Below, one piece after another: positions 11,100-20,783 of a stretch of 64,000 nucleotides of DNA. This DNA comes from Ancistrus triradiatus. Taxonomy: Eukaryota; Chordata; Actinopteri; Siluriformes; Loricariidae. How positions within the stretch are numbered: the stretch's first letter is position 1; each line of letters begins with the position of its first letter. Below the pieces are notes generated by a model that made no database searches, had not been told where the DNA came from, and saw only the letters and a list, made by a program, of their open reading frames with translations. The stretch covers positions 186,001 to 250,000 of the forward strand of contig JAJAGP010000884.1 in the NCBI GenBank assembly GCA_025084515.1, in the 5' to 3' direction. Both the position numbers and the translations under genes were made by a program.

Positions 11100-12510
11100 C
11101 ACTTTTCATTAGACTCTGCGTGGATTATTTCGTGAAAGTGTGCAAAACCAAGCAATGGCGTGCGCATAAAAAAAATTGAGATCAATAAAATCTTGCCTAC
11201 GCACACCTATAAATTACAATCTTCTTAAAAATGTGCGTAGGTGAAGGAGCCTCTTGCTTCACCTCTTTCCCGCCCACAATTATCCATATGTGGATAACGC
11301 AAATTACCTCATGAATATTTAAATAGCGCGAGTCCCATTCATTTCTGATTGAGATGGTGGTGACAATAGAGGAACGAAAGGCAAAAAATAGAAAATTTGA
11401 AGACTGTGAGGTGGAAGTTCTTGTTTCGGAGATCCATCCAAGCAAAAAAATGTGTTGTTGGAGGCATCGGTAGTGGCATCACCAACAAATACAACATGTA
11501 GTGTTAATTCCAGAATTCACGCTGTTGTAGAATAAAAAAAGTGGTCAGACCTAAACATCGATGCAAAGAAACGAATTACTTCAGAGGCAGAGTCTAACTG
11601 TAACAGGTGGAGTAAAGTCCATACCTTCACCTTCATTTCCTGTGAGATTGGCTTCAGTAGAACCCCTCTTAAGTGGCGCGGTGGGTGAAAGAGAGGGAGA
11701 TACTGATTCGGATGATGAGCCTCGAACAAGAAACCAGTTTTTATATATAGTTTACGTTTGTAACCCAGCATCTGAGAACGCAACCTCCGCCGAAGGACTA
11801 TAAAACAGTGGAATTTAAATCTATCAGTAAACAATCTCAGCCTACAGTCTATAGAGTTCTGCGTCTTTATTTCAGACGTCTAACATTTTATTTTAATAGT
11901 AGACATTTTAAATAAAAACGCTAAACTCAGACTGTATTAATGACATATTTAAAAACCGCAGTTCTATATTGTCACACGCCTTCAGCGGAGGTTGCAGTCT
12001 CATATGCTGGGTTACGAACACAAATTAAAACAACAGCAATTGAAATGCTGACAAATGAGCTAAAAGAAATGAAATGTATAATGTCTATAATTTCAACAAC
12101 ATTAAATTAACTTAAAATGTAAAAAAAATGTACTATTGCGCAATTATCACAACCAACATAACACCTCCTCATGCAGTTGTTTATATGTCAATACATATAA
12201 ACAGGCTAATTAACTGGTATACTCTAATAAATCAATAAATACATTAAACAAAATAATGCTTAGGTATGATTTTTTTTACTTAGTGCCCATAATGGAGTTT
12301 AATTAGGTATGAACGGATACTCTTGGTTTGCGCATTTAGCTGCAGTTCCTAGTTTTACCAGTGAGTGTCGCGAATTCCCGCTCTCTCCAAAAAGTTTTCC
12401 CGCCAAGTATTTCTTTATAAATCAGCTTTCTGCTTGAGATTTTGCGTACACACCGTTTATGATTGAGGCTCCAGGTTTCTGTATGTTGTGTGCGTTATCA
12501 TATATTTTGG
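11100..12510 (+). mobile_element. PIF/Harbinger-type element remnant
   Basis: Contains a decayed Myb/SANT-like accessory gene typical of fish Harbinger elements (11354-11730). Possible ends carry related GTGTGCGTA/TACGCACAC motifs near 11195-11215 and GCGTACACACC near 12444, but clean terminal repeats could not be set, so the boundaries are approximate. The transposase gene was not found in this copy. Confidence 0.5.
11354..11730 (+). pseudogene. Harbinger Myb/SANT-like protein, broken
   Basis: Starts MVVTIEERKAKNRKFEDCEV, continues EVLVSEIHPSKK, shifts frame near 11440 (GGIGSGITNKYN is readable in the next frame), and is recovered in a third piece near 11561-11725 containing SLTVTGGVKSIPSPS and VGEREGDTDSDDEP. 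These blocks match the order seen in the Myb-like (NAIF1-like) second protein that Harbinger elements carry to bring the transposase to nucleus and DNA. At least one frameshift and stop make it non-functional. Confidence 0.65.
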
Positions 12511-13265
12511 CAGTTTACATATATTTGTTCTAGATTTCCCCAGTAATATGTAATAAGTCTTTATTAAGCTCAACCACAAAAGGTCTTCCATATACTTTAT
12601 GCTATGGGTTGCAACTACGGTTTTCACTCATCTATCTGTAATCTTGATTGGTATTTCAGTACAGCTTTGTTTTTGTCTAATGAAAGTTTAATTTGTTTTC
12701 TGTAATAATTGTAACATAGCATGTAGCATTTATTCATTTCTGAACACTGCTACGCTTCAGAACACCTGTTGTAATGGACCTACGCTGTCACAGTTTTCAC
12801 TATTTCAATCAATCAGTCCAACTTATAAATAAACAGACATTTCTGACCTTTACAGTACTTTCAACATCACAAGATCTGTTTATTTTCCTAGGTTATTCTC
12901 CAAACAGGTTGTTTTATCTTGTTTGCCTTGACATTCCCTGTTTCCTGTGTTGTTTTGTATTTTATTATTTATATTAATTAACACGGTTGGTGTTTAGATT
13001 GTAATGTTATAGCCTACTTTAAGGCATAAATTGTTTGAAGTTGTACAGAATTGGATTTTCCGTTTGGTATTGGTCCGACCTTTGGGTGATCACGACCTTA
13101 TTCAAATATTTTCAAAATAAATCAACCTTTAGGATTCATTTTCTTCTTCAGACAAGAGAAGTTTCTTCTTCCAAATGTATTTAAGCGTCTCTTCTAATCA
13201 ACCACAGCACTAACGACGTGCAAGCCCCTCATCAGGGCCTTTTTGAAAAACATTTGTGGTCAGTG
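12511..13265. other. Intergenic, nothing recognised
   Basis: AT-rich. A short ORF at 12774-12977 has no family signature and is judged chance. Confidence 0.4.
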
Positions 13266-13269
13266 TCAC

Positions 13270-13400
13270 TGTGAGAGTGATGTGCACTGCAATGGATTGA
13301 CATGACAACCTTGGTTCTTGCCTGCACCCATGCTGCCAGTTAGGCACTGGCACCCTGCAATCCTTAATTGATAAGTGGTATGAAAATGAAAGAATATAAA
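13270..13400 (+). repeat. Dispersed fish repeat, family H, plus orientation
   Basis: Diverged copy; ends with 'ccttaattgataagtggtatgaaaatgaa', split here as CCTTAATTGATAAGTGG and TATGAAAATGAA, the tail seen in reverse in the other copies. Confidence 0.4.
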
Positions 13401-13629
13401 AAAAACAATTAGTCATTATCAGGCCTGACCGATGGTGTCAGATGCCTGTATAATATTGGATTCAGGCTTGTGGGTCGTTCTTGGTCAGTGTATGGTAAGT
13501 AACCTACCAACAGGAGGAAAAAACACGAAAGAACTGGCAACTGGGTTGTTGGCGACCAAGGCTCGTAGATGCAATGAAGTTAACAAGTCCTATTCCATTT
13601 AGTCCATCAAGGATTATTGTGGTAGCATG

Positions 13630-13865
13630 TTGTTCAGTCATTCATTGTCCATACCCACTTATGTAATTCCAGGATCCAGGCACTGGCACATCCATACCAC
13701 AGTGAGAATTGAGAGACGTCAACTGGCCTACCTAATGTATGTACAGTATTTGGGATGGTGGGGACGCAGCCCTGGGGAGTAACTACTGGGCGGGAATCGA
13801 ATTCCGGGATCTCGGGAGCTGTGATTCCACAGTACCAAACCACCACTTCACCACCCTGCATAACA
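13630..13865 (-). repeat. Dispersed fish repeat, family H-like
   Basis: Contains CATACCCACTTATGTAATTC and a 'gggaatcgaattccggga' tract, related to the other family H copies and to the copy at 59370-59570. Confidence 0.4.
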
Positions 13866-14925
13866 CTGCAAGTCCATTGAAATTTTTCATGGCTGTTTCT
13901 ACAGACTAATGGTACAGAAGGAAGACATGCATCACACTGACTCTGCTGTTGGGGCTAGCTGAAGTCTAGTCAGAGTAGCACTCTGTCATCAAGTGGTATG
14001 ATTAATCAAACTAGACCATGGAGCAAAGAAAAAGTCTCTAGTCAGTTAGGTAGATAGAAGACAGATTGATATTGAAATATTATTTATTTTTATTATGCTA
14101 GTTTTGGTTTCACTAACTGTAATGAAAGCAGTACAGTGCAAATGGCTACAGGCTGTAATTACAGAACTACAACAGAACTACAAAGTGCTTCCCAATGGTA
14201 AACAGAGGCCGATATACTGGACAGTGATTGGTAGAAACAACGGTGGTCCATAATATTGGTGATATTGTATAAACAAAATACTGTGTGTATAAGACTTTGC
14301 AGAACCTGATCAAAATACAATTCAACTATATTTTGACATAGAGAACTTGAAATAAATGTTTGTTTGTGTTTTTTTTGGAATTTTATTTTTTTTTTTTGCT
14401 GGCTCCCATTAACCATCATTACAATAACATATGAATTTAGACAAAAGGTCAAACAATATGACACTTTTGGTTAATTTTGATATAAGATGACCCTGTTTTT
14501 AATTACACAAGTTCCATATTTTCCTCTGACACGCAAAACAGAATTTTCAGAGAAATGAAGCATTACTCTACTACTGTTGTGCTGTTTCATTCCGCTTCTT
14601 AATAACCCAACGACTCCCCCTCTCCCCCTGTAACCAATAATGATTTGATCATTGAAGGTTTGAAAGCGATGTTATTGAAGTCTTCCAGAGTAGCAAAATG
14701 GACTGGACCGTGTGGTAAGTTTCTCCTCTTACCTTTATGTCTTTAAATTAAATACTTTATAAACTTTCACCTCTTTTTTAATAACAGTTGTAACTTACCT
14801 AAAAGGTTTTTTTTTTTTAGCTTGAATCGTGGTTTCCTCAACATTAGCGCTCGCTTCGTCCTTCCAAAAATCCCAAACATTTGAATGGATAAGGTCGGGC
14901 TTTGACTTGTCATTCAGACATGAAC
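13866..14925. other. Intergenic, nothing recognised
   Basis: Non-coding. T-rich runs occur near 14370-14400 and 14805-14820. No gene-like exon was seen. Confidence 0.4.
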
Positions 14926-14929
14926 TTTA

Positions 14930-15115
14930 TTCTTCATTAAAAAAAAAAACCATTCTTTGGTAAAACGACTTGTGTGCTTAGGGTCGTTGTCCGTTGGCTG
15001 CATGACCCACCTTCTCTGAGATTCAGTTCATGGACAGATGTCCTGACATTTTTCCTTTAGAATTCCTGCCTGTGATATCCATTCAGATTCATTGTTCCAT
15101 CATGATGGCAAGTCA
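14930..15115 (-). mobile_element. Tc1-like fragment
   Basis: Matches the middle of the Tc1-like element at 54055-55432 (shared phrases GTGCTTAGGGTCGTTGTC and ACAGATGTCCTGACATTTTT). No ends remain. Confidence 0.6.
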
Positions 15116-15117
15116 TT

Positions 15118-15592
15118 TTCCTGGGCAATTCTGATTGGTCAAAAAATCAAGGGATCTGATTTGTCTAATTTTTTCTCGGTCAATTCTGATTGGTCAAAAA
15201 ATCGCGAGCTATTCTGGTTTAGTCCTGTTTCCCGCTCATTCTGAATTGGTGAAAAATCAAGCAATTCTGATTTTTTTTCCGCAGTGGAATTCTAATTAGT
15301 TTTGAAAAATTCGATGTTTCTGATTGGTCAAAAACATTTTCTGAGTGACGTTCTGATTAATCACATAATCGAGCAATCTGATGGGTAAAATGCTTCCCCC
15401 GGTCCCATTTTTGATTAGTCAAAAAAATGAGCGATCCGAAGGTCAATGTTTCCCCATCACAACTCCAAAACCACAAGATCTGATTACAAATGGTCCGAGA
15501 ATCGAGCATTCTAATTAAATGGAAGTTTTCCCATGCAATCCTGATTGTTCTTCGAAAATTGAGGGTTCTGATTGATCAAAATTTTTTCAAAT
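15118..15592. repeat. Degenerate minisatellite, ATTCTGATTGGTCAAAAAATC core
   Basis: About ten or more imperfect tandem copies of a 25-35 bp unit whose core is TTCTGATTGGTCAAAAAATC followed by a GAGC-like end. Clear copies begin near 15128, 15184, 15240, 15317, 15349, 15408, 15540 and 15570. Unit length and spacers vary, with small insertions such as GTTTCCC or TTTTCCGC between units. Confidence 0.75.
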
Positions 15593-17280
15593 TATAACAC
15601 ATTGACCAGTGTAACAAGTGCCATTTGCTGTCAAAGGGAAAACAAAAGGCAAGACTCATTGGGGAAAGTACACAAATTGGAAAAAAGTGAATTTTTTCCT
15701 TGCTTCCTGGCCTTCATATCCCCAGATTATTTCGGGGATGAGTTATAACAGGCTGTTCAGAGAATGTCAGTACCTCAAGCTAATTTACACCATCTGAGAG
15801 AAGCTGTCCTGTCAGCATGGATCAGTATTCATAATGAGTAGAAATGAGTGGAAGCTATACAACAATTAACTGCTGCCTTTCCGAAAGTCAAAGGGGATCC
15901 CACGCACTTCTAGATGGGTGTCTCTAATAAAGTGGCCATGCAGTGTATTCCATATATCTGTGTGTTGTATCTCTATGAGTAATTAATTCCATTACCTGAC
16001 TCTGTTGAAGCAAACATATTATCACCTTGCTCTTTCCAATCAATGGAAATGTGTGAAAGCAGCAGCAACAAATTCAGTGGTCAAACTCTGTAATCGATTC
16101 TGATTTGCTGACTTTTGCTAGTAAAATCACAGCTGAAATTCAAGAAAAAGAGTGCAAAGCAGACCTATGTGGGAGCAGGGTAAACATGAGTGAGCACACA
16201 TTTTCCGTGTGTGCCCTCGCATTTATAAAATGTGCTCTCAATTTCCGGCATAAATAAAGGCCGTATTTCTGCTGCTGCTGCTGCTGCTGCAGCATAATGA
16301 ATGCATGCTACCCCCTTGTGGTCACCGGTGCCTCAAGACGTTCCAGTTCTTGTGTAGACGTGGTTTTAATGTTAATGTTAATGTTAAAATGTTAAAACTT
16401 TGTGATGCGACACAGAAACATGTCACATGCAAACCATTACAGCAGAGGCGACAGAAGTAAGCAAGCGCTTTACTTAAGTGAAAGTGCTACTAATCTGAAA
16501 AAAAAAGAAAACACAAAAGATGAAGTAGCATATTTTTCTCTGGTACAAACATAAAAAGGTTTACCATTTTTATGGTTCTTCTTCTAAACATTACACTGCT
16601 TAATTAAAAACTTAATTTATACATCTTATTTGCATCAGAGAAATAAAACTCACCATCTCAGGGACATGGAAATATCTGTAGTGCACTTCATAACCGCAAA
16701 AAACGCTTTTTTTTAACCCACATAATAATTTTAATATGAGTTGCCCATAAGTGTTGACAAGATAAGACCGAAAAGCCCTTATGTGTATAAAATTAACAAA
16801 CTACTGAATACATTAGAGAGAAACTTACCACTGTCCAAATATACAACCTTTAAAGGTTCAAACCATATTTTATGGAGATAGGGGGAATTCGTTTCATTAC
16901 CTGCTTGAATGCTCCAGTGTAGTGCCCCATTAACAAGTTGGAGGAGTGAGTTTCCTCACAGTTGCTAACAGCCGGCGACAATGCACATTAGTAGCACAAA
17001 AGCAACTGGTCCCTATAACATAGGCACTGCCCCAATCAGATGGTCTGTTTTTAATTGCACAAAAATTATAAAAAATCCTAGCATATACCAAAACCCAATG
17101 GAAAAAACAGAACAAAGAAAAGGATTTGTAGTCTAATATAAAGGCACTCAATAAACCCTTTCAATCAACGTATCATGTAAGTAACAAAACAAAAAAGAAA
17201 CATGAACCCTCCTCAGAAATTGTGTTTTCTTTTTAAACACACTATAATGTTTTTAAAAAACAGATCAGTCTATTTTTCAG
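15593..17280. other. Intergenic, few features
   Basis: No coding exon recognised. It contains a (CTG)7 tract at 16269-16291 and a short (TTAATG)n run near 16363-16390. Confidence 0.4.
16269..16291. repeat. (CTG)n microsatellite
   Basis: Seven uninterrupted CTG units followed by CAG, in non-coding DNA. Confidence 0.9.
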
Positions 17281-17309
17281 GAGAATTTATAAAAACCAGT
17301 AATAACAGG

Positions 17310-17895
17310 AGCAGAGCTGGGGTGTGGCAGAACTTAAGATGTTGAGGTTCTCTTTAGGAGTGTCTAGGGTGGACAGGATTAGGAATGAGATCATCAGAGG
17401 GACAGCACAGGTTGGAAAATTGGGAGACAAAATTCGAGAGGGAAGACTGAGATGGTTTGGACATGTGCAGATCAGGGATAGTGGATATATTGGTAGGAGG
17501 ATGTTGGAGATGGAGCTGCCAGACAAGAGACGGAGAGGAAGACCAAAGAAGTGTTATTTGGTTGTGGTAAATGAAGATATGCAGGGAGTTGGGGTGAGAG
17601 TAGAGACTGGGTAGCTGTATGGGACTGTGGTAGCCTAGCGGGTAAGGTACTGGACTATGGACCAGAAGGTCCAGGGTTCAAATCCCTCTGCCAAGCTGCC
17701 ACTGTTGGGTCCTTGAGCAAGACCCTTAACCCACAATTGCTTGGATTGTAAGACTGTATCAGTTGTAAGTCGCTCTGGATAAGGGCGTCTGCTAAATGCT
17801 GTAAATGTAAATGTAATGTAGAGGATGTGGAGGACAGGGTGAGGTGGAAACGTTTAACTCGCCGTAGTGACCCCTGATAAAGGGAGAAGCCAAAA
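17310..17895 (+). mobile_element. LINE 3' end, interrupted by a SINE
   Basis: Plus-strand C-terminal part of a LINE reverse transcriptase protein: RLRWFGHVQIRDSGYIGRRM and KRRRGRPKKCYLVVV. It is followed by a 3' end reading CGACCCCTGATAAAGGGAGAAGCC that runs into a (GAA)n tail. The same segment occurs uninterrupted at 40860-41310. A SINE sits inside at 17606-17818. The 5' side is truncated, as usual for LINE copies. Confidence 0.8.
17606..17818 (+). mobile_element. tRNA-derived SINE with L2-like tail
   Basis: The head has pol III A-box (TAGCCTAGCGGG, 17631) and B-box (GGTTCAAATCC) sequences. The 3' end (GTAAGTCGCTCTGGATAAGG then GCGTCTGCTAAATGCTGTAA) is the L2-type tail that lets LINE machinery copy it. 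It is flanked by a TAGAG duplication (17601-17605 and 17819-17823), and the empty site is visible in the sister LINE at 41220-41235. Confidence 0.9.
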
Positions 17896-17896
17896 G

Positions 17897-17928
<32 letters not shown>

Positions 17929-17956
17929 GTAATAGTAGTAGTAGTAGTAGTAGTAA
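17896..17956. repeat. (GAA)n (GTA)n microsatellite
   Basis: Continues from the LINE 3' tail: GAA units to about 17925, then GTA/AGT units to about 17956. Confidence 0.9.
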
Positions 17957-18409
17957 AGTTTAGTAACCAGTCATTCCAGGAATGGACTGTAGATGACACA
18001 CTATATATGGTAGGTGTAGTTTTCAAGGAGTATGGTGTGAACTCATCTAATGGAAACTTAATTGAGTACCATCATGAACATGGTTCTGTATGAATTGAAC
18101 TGTAGTCATTAAATATTTGTTACTGGTCTAAACTACCAGTATGCTACATTATCTTTACTAGAACATTTTGTGCTTTAAGTACAGTTACAAAAGCAGAAGA
18201 AATACTTCAATGAATGACAAGATTAAATCAAACCAAATAATCTTCAGAAACATTTACTCATTGTAGTCGTCTTTAAAAACAAGCTATGGACAATTATGCC
18301 ATCTAATGTAGGGCATCTTCAATATGTATAATACTTTATAATGTATCAATTGTAACAGTATAAAATAAAATGAATGTGAGTTTGTTTATGGTAGTCAGTG
18401 GACCAAACC

Positions 18410-18660
18410 ACTGTGAGGTGGGAAAGCAGTAGTGTTATCCAGAGGTCTTTGGTTCAATTCCCAAATCTGACATGTTGCATGTTCTCCTCGTGTTAGCGTG
18501 GTCTTCCTCTGGGTACTCCGGTTTCCTCACAAGTTATGCATTAGGTAACCTGGTGTCTCTACCCCTAATTGGATTAAGGGAGTATGAAAATTAACGAAGT
18601 ACCACATTATCCTAAGCCTTCTAAGGCACAAACACAGCTGTATATACTATGTCATCAACT
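18410..18660 (+). repeat. Dispersed fish repeat, family H, plus orientation
   Basis: Carries GTTCTCCTCGTGTTAGCGTG and GGTTTCCTCACAAG, the plus-strand counterparts of the reverse copies listed at 10585. The flank at 18660-18850 looks like a second, unrelated short repeat. Confidence 0.45.
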
Positions 18661-18850
18661 CAGAAACCTAGGTTCAAGTTTTGGTAATGCCTTCTAGCCA
18701 GTTCTGGTGTCAAATCCAGACTCAGTGTGCTTTGTCTTAGGGAGGAGAGGCTGGCCAGAGAATCGTCCCCTGGTGCTGCATCATTCAGTGGTCTCAATCA
18801 GAGATATACCATGGACAAAATGACAGTCTATCATAGGGCGTAACAGTAGT

Positions 18851-19675
18851 TTATAACTGTTTTTTTTTTCATAGCCTTTGCTTTCTCTTCTACTTGTTTG
18901 CATTGCAACTTAAGGTGCGGTGTTGGGGATGGTTTGGGTGAATGACAGAAAGTGATGTAAACAAGTGTTTATGAACAACTGTTCAATCTTTTATTAGAGG
19001 GGGGTGGTCTGTGCGCTTTTGCGCATGTGCGTTCATGTGTGGTCATTAAGAACAGTGTATTATGATGTCACAGACATTAGAATTGATCCCGAATGTTCTA
19101 TTAGTCTTATTGGTGGAGATCATCAGCAGAACTCCTCAGTTCACTTTGGTGACTCGAAGAGGCTGCTGCTTGCTTCAGCACGGACTTTACTTACATATCC
19201 TACGTTGTTTTTGATGAACTAGCCTACCTCGGTCCCTGCTTTAGAGCAAAGGTATTAACAGTGGACTTCGGAGAATATGGGTATGCTACCTAATTTCCAC
19301 TGCCCATCTGTGTGAAACAGTGTTAATAACGTTAATTTATTTTCTGTTTTGATTCGTTAACGTCTTTTCTCACCTGTGAGCTGCTCCTTCTGTCTTGAGT
19401 TAGCTAGCTAAAAATTGTTTGGGTGATAATAGCGGAATCGCGTGTGGAAAGTTTTTCTTTTTTCTCGCTCAGATGTATCTAGCTCTTCATTTGCGTGTGG
19501 TGTGCGTGTGTGTATGTGTATGCACGCGCCTGCGGGCGTATGTGGATGGAATATGTGAAGGTCTGTGGAATAACCTGACAATAATGGCTGTTATAATGTT
19601 ATAAATCATTACTGCAATACTTACGTTATTTGAATGTATGACATACATTAATCCTCCATGTTGTTGTGTTTCACT
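18851..19675. other. Intergenic / possible 5' region
   Basis: No family-recognised ORF. A (GT)n-like tract lies near 19495-19525. It precedes the decayed coiled-coil region on the plus strand and might hold its old promoter; nothing specific was seen. Confidence 0.3.
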
Positions 19676-19679
19676 TAGG

Positions 19680-20780
19680 CATTCTGAGGAAGAGGTGCTT
19701 GAAGAGCAGTGTCCAGTCATGGACGTACTGTCTGTGAGTTGCCATTTTTGTTCATATCTCTGTTTAATATCTTGAAATGAATTTGATATTTAGAATTGTT
19801 TTAAGGTGGTTTAAATTGAGAACTGTGTTTTTTTTCCTTGACCAGCTTGTGGGAGACTCAGCTCCTGACCACATATCCTTAAGTTCACACTTGAGTCTAG
19901 AGAGTGTGACTTCATTGAGAGATCTGCACTGTGACACAGACGACATCTGTATTACATGAATACGTACAAGACATGATCCTAAAAACAATTATGGCTAATT
20001 AGTTAAAATGGAGCATTTTACCTGTAGCCAATTCAATATGCATAAATCATCAGTACAATTGGTTTTGAAACAAGAACATCAATATTTTCTACTTTTGTTA
20101 TCTTTACTGGCTGGTCCAAGTGTATGAAGGGTTTTTTATTATGTTAGTCCTCTGTAAGCAAGCCTGGACACCTGTGGTCTAAACAAATATTGTTGTTCTC
20201 ATAGGATGACTTTTGTGACACTCCAAACATACCGAAAGACGCTTCCTTTACATCCACCACCTTTGAAATGACAGAGAGAACTATAACTCCTGTCATGTGC
20301 TCATCCAAGGAGGACGTTATCCAGGTGGTGGAGAACAGTCTGGAGGAACTCCAGAATGAGTTGATTTAGCAACTGGATAATCTCCAAGTGGAGTTTAGAG
20401 GCTGCTTGCTGCAGAGAGAGAAAAGAGCAGGAAGGCTGAGGAGCAGACACGAGGAATGATGCAGAGAGTCGAGAACCAGGCGACTCTGTGGCTCCGCTAC
20501 TGGATTTTGAATCTACATGGCAGCATGGGGGCGAAGGAAACCGATGAGATTGGTGTATGTTAAAATGCTCACGGCCATGAGGCTGGAGCTGCAGACCATT
20601 CTGATGGATGTGGGAAAACAACCTCAACAGCCATGTCCGTCAACACCAAGTCAGAAAGAGTGACATGGATGCTGCAGACCTCGGTCTCTTCAGTAGAAAG
20701 GTGGAGGGGATTGCGGTGGCCTGTCAGAGGCAGGTCGACATGACCATGAAGAGACTGAAGGAAATTTTCCCAGCTGGAAG
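19680..20780 (+). pseudogene. Unidentified coiled-coil gene, apparently broken
   Basis: Three exon-like pieces follow good acceptors. Piece 1 (19680-19732) has ATGGACGTACTGTCT and a GTGAGT donor. Piece 2 (about 19848-19959) reads LVGDSAPDHISLSSHLSLES and then DLHCDTDDI before a stop. Piece 3 (20205-20780) reads DDFCDTPNIPKDASF, then SSKEDVIQVVENSLEELQNE, an in-frame TAG at 20368-20370, more coiled-coil (QLDNLQVEF), and after a frameshift AEREKSRKAEEQTRGMMQRV. A later piece reads VACQRQVDMTMKRLKEIF (20719-20772). The heptad-like, Glu/Leu/Gln-rich make-up suggests a coiled-coil protein. I do not recognise the family. An L2 element begins directly after it. It could be a real gene with other splice sites, but the stop and frameshift favour a pseudogene. 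Confidence 0.4.
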
Positions 20781-20783
20781 TAT

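Noticed and set aside
15118..15592. Regularly spaced short repeats resembling a CRISPR array
   Set aside because: Units are degenerate, spacers are irregular and the DNA is from a vertebrate genome.
17626..17700. tRNA gene (A-box and B-box present), also at 61881
   Set aside because: No complete cloverleaf; the box motifs belong to the head of a SINE with an L2-like tail.
17655..18026. 123-codon ORF with long Ser and Thr runs, minus strand
   Set aside because: The runs are translations of the GAA/GTA microsatellite and the rest is SINE/LINE sequence.
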